Source: Paenibacillus sp. SC116 (lineage in GTDB: Bacteria; Bacillota; Bacilli; Paenibacillales; Paenibacillaceae). Taken from it: a stretch of DNA of 64,000 bases. Of this stretch, positions 58,173 through 64,000 are shown piece by piece. Under the pieces are notes generated by a model, which saw only the letters and a list, made by a program, of their open reading frames with translations, searched no databases and was not told where the DNA came from. Numbering within the stretch: position 1 is the stretch's first letter; the number at the start of each line of letters is the position of its first letter. The stretch is from positions 62,001 through 126,000 of the forward strand of contig NZ_JANIOF010000004.1 of NCBI RefSeq assembly GCF_024733555.1. The letters run 5' to 3'. The position numbers and the translations under genes were made by a program.

Positions 58173-58838
58173 TTATTTTTCGTAGCCTGGTTTGAGCTCT
58201 ATCCATTGCTTTTCTAGTACATCATAATGCTTGTTGATTCCTTTTGGGAATAAAATGCCTAGCCCGCCAGAGTGCTCAAATTGAAGGGAAGGATGTTGTT
58301 CTTTTAACTCGTACCACAATTTCCATACTCCAAAGCCAAATGCATGGATGGAAATATCGTGGAACCATACGACTCCGTGCGTGGCAAGCTTTGGCAGCCA
58401 TGTTTCATAATCATGTTTTACAGCCTCGTAGGAATGAAATCCATCAATATGAAGCAGGTCGATTGAGCCATTTTCAAATTGATCCAATGCTTCATCGAAG
58501 GTTGCACGTAATAAGTGTGTAAAGGTTGGATATAACGTAGAAGCGATAGAGGATACCTGTTCATATACTTCGTGTCCGTACTGGCCTGAGTGTGCATCTC
58601 CCAACCATGTATCTAAGGCATAGCATGAAGTAGGCAATACAGCGTCCTTTACCGCTTGACACATACTAAAAAAGGAAGCTCCCCAATGTGTACCCAGTTC
58701 TACAACTACAGGTGGTTCATAATGCTGGATGTAGTCATAACAGAAATGGCGATGTCCTACCCAGGCAGAGTGCTGTACGATTCGAGGCTCTAGCTGCTCA
58801 TATTCAAAAGTAGGTTTATGTTTGTGCCAAATTTTCAT
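58173..58838 (-). CDS. Class I SAM-dependent methyltransferase
   Basis: 221 residues, AGAAGGTGAAGT upstream of ATG. A Methyltransf_24-type Rossmann fold with PPVVVELGTHWGASFFSMCQ (SAM-binding motif I), ALDTWLGD, IDLLHIDGFHSYEAVKHDYE and WFHDI. Such enzymes methylate glycans or hydroxyls in surface-glycan clusters. It is convergent with the glycosyltransferase operon and could act on the same glycan (inference). Confidence 0.85.
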   Translation of the reverse strand: MKIWHKHKPTFEYEQLEPRIVQHSAWVGHRHFCYDYIQHYEPPVVVELGTHWGASFFSMCQAVKDAVLPTSCYALDTWLGDAHSGQYGHEVYEQVSSIASTLYPTFTHLLRATFDEALDQFENGSIDLLHIDGFHSYEAVKHDYETWLPKLATHGVVWFHDISIHAFGFGVWKLWYELKEQHPSLQFEHSGGLGILFPKGINKHYDVLEKQWIELKPGYEK

Positions 58839-59166
58839 ACTTCACCTTCTTAATTCATATTCAATATCATTCAAACGAAGTGAATCAAGGATAGCAGGCC
58901 ATCATTATGTATATTATGTGGTTTTTCATTTTGTTCATTGTTGAAGCAGAACTGCGGAAAGTTGAAATGGTAATATTAGGCATGATACTATATATCCAAT
59001 CTATCAAAATATTATAAATTTGGTAAAAGAGGAGTGTCATTAACATGACAAGAGCAAAGCATTAACGTGTAGCTATTAGGGTCGAATACCGAGCCCGATC
59101 ACCTCCATTGTAGTAGTTGGATCTCATATCTATCCAAATAACTATTCATATATTGGAGGAATAAAA
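58839..59166. other. Gene-free intergenic region
   Basis: 328 bases between divergent genes. Contains the ribosome binding site of the methyltransferase on the left and TTGGAGGAAT of the 59167 gene on the right. I see no RNA gene, repeat or riboswitch that I can support. A GTAAAAGAGGAGTGTC (about 59022) with ATG 59045 leads to only a 6-codon frame. Confidence 0.4.
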
Positions 59167-59742
59167 ATGAGTAAACCCGTTATGAGTATTGCGTTAGTGT
59201 GTGGGCCAGACAGTGATATGGAGGCAAATGCGATCCGAGCGACTTTGGAATCATTCGATGCTCGTGTTATAACGTATTGGATTGGCAGGCCTTCTGATCT
59301 TATGGACATTCTATCTGGAAAAGATCTTTATCCGGACACGGATGTCATTATTTTTAGCTTTCATGGGGATGAAGGAAGCTTTGTGATGCCTGAGCTGGAC
59401 GAGTCTGTTTATGAAGAGCATGAGCCGAGGGATGATTTTGGCCCTGAGGAAGTAGCGCGATTCATAAACTTGCCAGGCAAGATCGTTATTGCTAACGGAT
59501 GTTCACTTGGTGATCCGAAGCTGGCGCAAGCTTTTTTAAATGGGGGCTGCCAAACGTATATCGGACCGGATGATTATCCTTACGGCAGCTCTGCACTTAT
59601 GTTCGTAGTGCGTTACTTTTACGAGGTACTCCACAATAAGAAGAGTGCACAAGACGCTTTTCTCGTTGCAAAGGAAATGGACGAAGAGTTGGATATGTAT
59701 CGCATTTATGAACAATCGGCGGCTCGCGAATTACAAAGCTGA
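59167..59742 (+). CDS. Small protein with caspase-like His/Cys pair
   Basis: 191 residues, GGAGGAAT upstream of ATG. Rossmann-like alternation (MSIALVCGPDSD, IVIANGCSLG) with a His-Gly at 66-67 in FSFHGDEG and Cys112 in ANGCSLGDPK, then GCQTYIGPDDYPYGSSALMF. The order and context of His-Gly and Ala-x-Gly-Cys resemble clan CD peptidases (caspase/CHAT type). Related short proteins are sometimes labelled delta-aminolevulinic acid dehydratase, which the sequence does not support. Single gene; role unknown. Confidence 0.6.
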   Translation: MSKPVMSIALVCGPDSDMEANAIRATLESFDARVITYWIGRPSDLMDILSGKDLYPDTDVIIFSFHGDEGSFVMPELDESVYEEHEPRDDFGPEEVARFINLPGKIVIANGCSLGDPKLAQAFLNGGCQTYIGPDDYPYGSSALMFVVRYFYEVLHNKKSAQDAFLVAKEMDEELDMYRIYEQSAARELQS

Positions 59743-59853
59743 TAACAGGCCTGTACATGCGTTCTATCTACGAGTAGAACAGAACGAAAGATTAATTATG
59801 TCCAAACCTATATGCAATATTTTCTAATATGATGATATGATGTAAGAAGATAC

Positions 59854-59885
59854 ATAACCCGTTCGGATATCCGGACGGGTTATTG
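59854..59885 (+). terminator. Terminator of the caspase-like gene
   Basis: ATAACCCGT..CGG pairs with CCG..ACGGGTTAT around TAT, followed by TGTAT. The T-tract is weak. Confidence 0.6.
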
Positions 59886-59916
59886 TATACGTAATCATCG
59901 GAGGAGGAGACAGCAA

Positions 59917-61929
59917 GTGGGGAAACGTAACATAACTTCTGAGGATTTATTTAAGTTCAAATGGGTGAGCAATCCTTCCGTCTGTCCAGTCAGCAATCGT
60001 ATTGCGTATGTATCGAAGAAAGTTAACGAAGATAGAAGCGGGTACGATACATCGATTCGTGTCGTAACTAGCAATGGGGAGCAGGATCGTGCTTGGACAC
60101 AAGGCTCGGGAGATTCATCCCCTGCGTGGTCACAGAATGGAACTTCATTTGCCTTTCTTCGTAAGGATGGAGAACATAATCAAGTATGGATGATGGATGT
60201 TTCTGGTGGCGAAGCTTATGCGGTTACGAAGGCTGAAACTGGTGTTTCAAGCTTTGCTTTCTCACCGGATGGGCAGTACATACTTTACTTGTCCAAAGTA
60301 GAGGCTGCTGCGGCATTAACAGAAGCATCTAAAGAAGATGAAGAAAAAATTCGCAAGGCAGGCAAGCAAGCTCACGTTGTGGATCGACTTATGTATAAGT
60401 CTGATGGGTCAGGACTTTGGAATGGGAAGAGAACGCATCTATTTGTACACGACTGTACAACAGATGAATCCAAAGTACTAACGAGTGGAGAGTTCGATGT
60501 TACGAGCTTTGCGTGGGCTCCGGATAGCACAACAATTGCATACACGGCAAAGAAGCTGCAAGATGAGACGGTCGATCCTGATCTAACGCGAACGAATGAT
60601 TTATTCATCGTTGAACGTACAAATGGGGAATCTCGTAGAATAACAGATTCTAGGTTAACGATTGGCAAGCCTACATTCGCACCTGATGGTCGAACCATTG
60701 CATTCCATGCTTCAGATTATTCGCACGGATTTGCATCGCTGCAGCGATTATATACATTGAGTTATCCAGAAGGTAATCTTACTTGTCACTCTCAGCACTT
60801 GGATTGGCAGTTGGGCAACAATGCGATTACAGATATGAAGGCTGGGGAATTTGAGGGCCCGCTATTCAGCAAAGACGGGCAAACCATTTATACCCTTGCT
60901 ACGATCGAAGGAAGTGTACACATCATTAAGTTTGGTTTGGATGGTACACATGAGCTATTAACTGAAGGGCCTCAAGAGATTATCCAATTTGAACTTACTG
61001 AGGATGAGACAAGTATCGTAATGGTGAAGGCTGATATGATGCAGCCTGGCGAATTATTCTCATTTAACTTGGAAACGAAAACGGAAGTTCAATTAACTCA
61101 TCATAATGATGCATTTCTCGGTGAACTGGAATTGAGCAAGCCAGAGATATTCTGGTTCGAGACATCTGACGGTTGGAAGGTTCAAGGTTGGATGGTTCCA
61201 CCTGTAGGAATGGAAAAAGGGTGTAAGTATCCAACTATTCTTGAAATTCATGGCGGCCCCCATGGCATGTACGCAAGCTCCTTTATGCATGAGTTCCAAT
61301 TGCTTGCTGCACAAGGTTATGCTGTTATTTATACAAATCCACGCGGTGGGCATGGTTATGGGCAAAAGTTTGTAAATGCATGCCGTGGCGACTATGGTGG
61401 GCGCGACTATCAAGATTTAATGGAAGCAGTCGATTACGCAATTGCAAATTTCGATTACATTGATGAAACGCGCATGGGCGTGACGGGTGGGAGCTACGGT
61501 GGTTTTATGACGAACTGGATTGTCGGTCATACGGATCGCTTCATAGCAGCTGTCACACAGCGCTCTATTAGTAATTGGATTTCATTCTATGGAGTAAGTG
61601 ATATCGGTTATTACTTTACAGAGGATCAAATCGATGGAAATGCATGGGCAGATATGGAGAAGCTGTGGAAGCACTCTCCGATTGCTTATGTAGAAAAGAT
61701 GAATACTCCTCTATTGATTTTGCATGGGGAACAAGATTTGCGCTGCCCGATTGAACAAGCGGAGCAATTGTTTATTGCTTTGAAACGTCAGGGCAAAGCG
61801 ACACAATTCGTCCGTTTCCCAGATGCTAACCATAACTTGTCGCGCAGCGGTCACCCAGAACTTCGAATTGAGCGATTAGATCGAATTGTCGGCTGGATGA
61901 ATCGTTTTATCCCTAGTGGGGCTATGTAA
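59917..61929 (+). CDS. S9 family prolyl-oligopeptidase-type peptidase
   Basis: 670 residues, GTG start with GGAGGAGGAG upstream. N-terminal seven-bladed beta-propeller (about 1-400; repeated SFAFSPDGQYI, SFAWAPDSTTI) and C-terminal alpha/beta-hydrolase with Ser526 in TGGSYGGF, Asp607 in GEQDLRCP and His639 in DANHNLSR. Acylaminoacyl-peptidase/dipeptidyl-peptidase type; cytoplasmic, as no signal peptide is present. Trims short peptides. Single gene with terminator at 61961. Confidence 0.93.
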   Translation: MGKRNITSEDLFKFKWVSNPSVCPVSNRIAYVSKKVNEDRSGYDTSIRVVTSNGEQDRAWTQGSGDSSPAWSQNGTSFAFLRKDGEHNQVWMMDVSGGEAYAVTKAETGVSSFAFSPDGQYILYLSKVEAAAALTEASKEDEEKIRKAGKQAHVVDRLMYKSDGSGLWNGKRTHLFVHDCTTDESKVLTSGEFDVTSFAWAPDSTTIAYTAKKLQDETVDPDLTRTNDLFIVERTNGESRRITDSRLTIGKPTFAPDGRTIAFHASDYSHGFASLQRLYTLSYPEGNLTCHSQHLDWQLGNNAITDMKAGEFEGPLFSKDGQTIYTLATIEGSVHIIKFGLDGTHELLTEGPQEIIQFELTEDETSIVMVKADMMQPGELFSFNLETKTEVQLTHHNDAFLGELELSKPEIFWFETSDGWKVQGWMVPPVGMEKGCKYPTILEIHGGPHGMYASSFMHEFQLLAAQGYAVIYTNPRGGHGYGQKFVNACRGDYGGRDYQDLMEAVDYAIANFDYIDETRMGVTGGSYGGFMTNWIVGHTDRFIAAVTQRSISNWISFYGVSDIGYYFTEDQIDGNAWADMEKLWKHSPIAYVEKMNTPLLILHGEQDLRCPIEQAEQLFIALKRQGKATQFVRFPDANHNLSRSGHPELRIERLDRIVGWMNRFIPSGAM

Positions 61930-61960
61930 TTTTGCATGTAGCTATGAATTTATTTATGCG

Positions 61961-61996
61961 GAACACCATGTACGTTGCTGTACTTGGTGTTCTTTT
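61961..61996 (+). terminator. Terminator of the S9 peptidase gene
   Basis: GAACACC.TGTAC pairs with GTAC.TGGTGTTC across 7 bases, then TTTTAT. Confidence 0.8.
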
Positions 61997-62081
61997 ATCA
62001 TTAAAGCGTATTCGATTCAGCGAGCAGGCGATAGGATCAATATAGTGAGCTGAAGCGCAGGATGAAGTGAGGTGGGAGAAG

Positions 62082-62801
62082 ATGGACGTATTTGATGATA
62101 AGAGTGAGAAGAATAATAGTGCTGAACCTTCAAAGAACAGAATGTCTAATAGCTACAAGCATATAAAGGGTATTATCTTCGATATGGACAATACATTGCT
62201 GCAATCGAGTATTGATTTCCAAACTATGAAGGAAGAGACATATTCGTTCCTCGTGGAACAGCAGATTCTACCCGAAGGACTTTCTTTACAGCAGTACACA
62301 ACCTCTACCATTATAGAAGAAGCGGTCGCAACAAATCGGATGACATCAGAGTTGCTGCAAGCGATGTGGGAAATCCCTGTTAAGCATGAAGTAGCAGGCA
62401 TGGATGGTGCAGTGCTGGAGTCCGGTGTCACTGAGCTTTTGGAAAAATTGCATGGAAGCTACCATTTAGCTGTAGTTACTAACAATTCAGTGAAAGCTGC
62501 CAATGCAGCATTGCGAGATAACGGTATCATTCATTATTTTGATCATATAGCTGGTAGAGAACAAATGCGATCCCTAAAGCCATCCCCGGACGGTTTTGTG
62601 TTTATTCTTGATTGTTACCCAAATACTTCGGCTAGAGACTGGCTATCAATAGGAGATGCTTGGATTGATGGGAAAGCGTCAGAAAGTGCTGGGATCGAAT
62701 TTATCGCTTATCGAGCGGACGTAGAAAAGATGAAAAAAGCAGGTGTATTTCCGAGGAAATATTTTAACCATATTGGTGAATTAATGAAGTTGCTGACTTA
62801 A
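62082..62801 (+). CDS. HAD family hydrolase
   Basis: 239 residues from ATG 62082 (GGTGGGAG upstream; the frame extends to 62067). Full HAD motif set: FDMDNTL (motif I, Asp nucleophile), VVTNN (motif II), LKPSPDG (motif III) and SIGDAWIDGKAS (motif IV). A helical cap follows motif I. Acts as a phosphatase on a small phosphorylated metabolite; substrate unknown. The first 30 residues are polar and variable. Confidence 0.88.
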   Translation: MDVFDDKSEKNNSAEPSKNRMSNSYKHIKGIIFDMDNTLLQSSIDFQTMKEETYSFLVEQQILPEGLSLQQYTTSTIIEEAVATNRMTSELLQAMWEIPVKHEVAGMDGAVLESGVTELLEKLHGSYHLAVVTNNSVKAANAALRDNGIIHYFDHIAGREQMRSLKPSPDGFVFILDCYPNTSARDWLSIGDAWIDGKASESAGIEFIAYRADVEKMKKAGVFPRKYFNHIGELMKLLT

Positions 62802-62874
62802 GTATGTACTTGTGGAAAATAGCTTGAAATGCCTCGTATACACAAATCTATGTTACATTCATAGGAGGTCTATT

Positions 62875-62973
62875 ATGAGTCATCAAGATCAGGAGAATAC
62901 AGATAGTAGTCAACCAGTTTATCGTCATTTTGGATTATTTAAGTTATTCAAGCTACTTTTAGCGATAAAGTAG
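62875..62973 (+). CDS. 32-residue miniprotein
   Basis: ATG 62875 has an ideal ATAGGAGGTCTATT upstream. The product starts MSHQDQENTDSSQPVYRHFG and ends in an amphipathic, basic Leu/Phe-rich helix (LFKLFKLLLAIK). A strong terminator follows. The size, good translation signal and membrane-binding helix suggest a genuine small peptide; role unknown. Confidence 0.6.
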   Translation: MSHQDQENTDSSQPVYRHFGLFKLFKLLLAIK

Positions 62974-62992
62974 AGTAACGTTTTTTACATAA

Positions 62993-63030
62993 AAATGCCC
63001 TTAACTTCTAAACTGGTTAAGGGCATTTCT
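62993..63030 (+). terminator. Bidirectional terminator
   Basis: AAATGCCCTTAAC pairs perfectly with GTTAAGGGCATTT across 10 bases; serves both the miniprotein gene and hmp. Confidence 0.85.
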
Positions 63031-63070
63031 CTATTAAGTAAGCAGTAGGCTATATCGCACTATTTATTAT

Positions 63071-64000
63071 TTATTCTAATGACCCTGATGGTCCAAAGAA
63101 CTCAAAATGGATGCGATCCGCAGCGACACCAATTTGTTGCAATAGGGCATTCATCGATTTCATAAATGGAACAGGTCCACAGAAGTAGAAGTCTGCTTCT
63201 GCAAGATGGTTCGTGGACAGCACAGACTTGAGCCACGGGGCATCAATGTATCCTAGATGATCACAGTCCATACCAACTGCTCTTTCTTCGTAGCAAGTCA
63301 AGACTGTAACGTGAGAATGCTCTTTAGATAGTTTATCTACTTCGTTCCGTAAAGCATGCTGCTCACGGTTCTTTGTTGCATGAATATAAATCGTTTCGCG
63401 TGCTGACTCTTGCTTAGCAAGTGTATGCAGCATGCTGACCATTGGCGTTAATCCTACACCACCGCTGATCAGAACGACAGGAGTGTTTTTCTCCTGATTC
63501 AAAATGAAATCACCAGCAGGTGGAGTTAGCTCTAATGTATCCCCGACGTGTACAGCATCATGCAAGTAACAGGAAACGACTCCTCCAGGTTTATTATCAT
63601 CTGCTCCCTCGCGCTTGACCGTGATTCGATATAAATCACCGCCTGGTGCAAGTGACAAACTGTAATGGCGAAGTTGTGTATTTGCGGAACCTTCTGGTTT
63701 CACACGAACCGTAATATATTGTCCCGGAGCAAAATGAGCAATAGGGCCATTATCATGCGGTTTCAGGTAGAAGGAAGTGATGAATTCCGTTTCTTGAACT
63801 TTGCGCATAACAATGAAGGGACGATAGTCGCTCCAACCGCCTGGCTGCTGCTCTGCTTCCTTATACATATCAACTTCTACTTGGATGAATACATTGGCGA
63901 TAACCCCGTAAGCTTCCCCCCAAGCCGAAATAATTTCATCTGTAGCTGCGTCTCCGAGTACGTCTTTTATTGCCATGAGCAAGTATTTTCCTACGATAGG
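63071..64000 (-). CDS. hmp: Flavohemoprotein, nitric oxide dioxygenase (5' end outside window)
   Basis: 310 residues seen; the start lies beyond 64000. The end of the globin domain ([20 protein letters not shown], then [10 protein letters not shown]) is followed by an FAD domain (LRHYSLSL, RxYSL motif; [10 protein letters not shown]) and an NAD domain with [18 protein letters not shown] and [13 protein letters not shown]. This is the Hmp layout: nitric oxide is oxidised to nitrate using O2 and NAD(P)H. About 90-100 N-terminal residues with the proximal His are missing from the window. Terminator at 62993. Confidence 0.93.
   Translation of the reverse strand, partial: PIVGKYLLMAIKDVLGDAATDEIISAWGEAYGVIANVFIQVEVDMYKEAEQQPGGWSDYRPFIVMRKVQETEFITSFYLKPHDNGPIAHFAPGQYITVRVKPEGSANTQLRHYSLSLAPGGDLYRITVKREGADDNKPGGVVSCYLHDAVHVGDTLELTPPAGDFILNQEKNTPVVLISGGVGLTPMVSMLHTLAKQESARETIYIHATKNREQHALRNEVDKLSKEHSHVTVLTCYEERAVGMDCDHLGYIDAPWLKSVLSTNHLAEADFYFCGPVPFMKSMNALLQQIGVAADRIHFEFFGPSGSLE

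Noticed and set aside
59040-59110. Possible riboswitch or tRNA-like fold upstream of the caspase-like gene
   Set aside because: No conserved riboswitch core or cloverleaf could be drawn by eye.
1-64000. Prophage in the window
   Set aside because: No terminase, portal, capsid, tail or integrase gene was seen; mobile DNA here is limited to IS3 remnants and the Rhs array.
1-64000. rRNA or tRNA genes
   Set aside because: No conserved rRNA segments or tRNA cloverleafs with TTCRA arms in gene-free regions were noticed on reading.

Overview
The window looks like a chromosome segment of a Paenibacillus-type Firmicute. Supporting signs are AT-leaning coding sequence with AGGAGG ribosome binding sites, GTG and TTG starts, DUF3626 and YfiT/bacillithiol-type proteins, a YxdLM-YxeA-like ABC transporter, and small proteins resembling spore-surface proteins next to glycosyltransferases. 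The assignment is inferred from gene content only.

Layout. 0-6.1 kb is accessory DNA: small unknown genes separated by two related spacers, a DUF3626 gene with a truncated second copy, two secreted paralogs, a thermonuclease cut at its 5' end whose 3' end carries a pentanucleotide repeat, and an IS3-family remnant whose outer ends split a terminator. 6.4-26.4 kb is mostly ordinary chromosome: an aldehyde dehydrogenase, an OatA-like acyltransferase and a Bce-type ABC transporter that share a 30-bp upstream element, a Crp/Fnr regulator, an MFS exporter, a probable metal-handling operon (DeoR/NosL-like regulator, PepSY membrane protein, FixH/YtkA-like lipoprotein), a bacillithiol transferase and small membrane proteins.

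26.7-47.3 kb is the most striking part: a WapA/Rhs-type polymorphic toxin locus. A small secreted YD-repeat protein is coupled to a 2,769-residue Rhs protein (signal peptide, about a dozen ~95-residue N-terminal repeats, Rhs core, pretoxin linker, Hint autoprotease, BECR-like RNase toxin) and a zinc-ribbon immunity gene. Downstream lies about 9 kb of orphan tips: pieces of Rhs core or Hint, toxin domains (a second BECR-like toxin, EndoU, a Fic-like fragment and two unnamed ones) and 10 or more immunity-type genes, including two barstar-like proteins. Most units end in a near-identical hairpin terminator. The array stops at a truncated second copy of the Rhs N-terminus that shares upstream sequence with the first, followed by a decayed exoA copy.

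47.6-64 kb carries a secreted metzincin protease, intact exoA, a beta-propeller protein, a cluster of three related small proteins with an MBL-fold protein, three glycosyltransferases and a methyltransferase (probably glycosylated surface, perhaps spore-surface, proteins), a small protein with a caspase-like His/Cys pair, an S9 peptidase, a HAD phosphatase, a 32-residue miniprotein and the 3' part of flavohemoprotein hmp.

Main hypothesis: the Rhs locus is an active or recent tip-swapping system. Orphan modules carry short homology to the Rhs core or Hint region that could let a new toxin-immunity pair replace the current one, while immunity genes whose toxin has been lost remain as an immunity bank.
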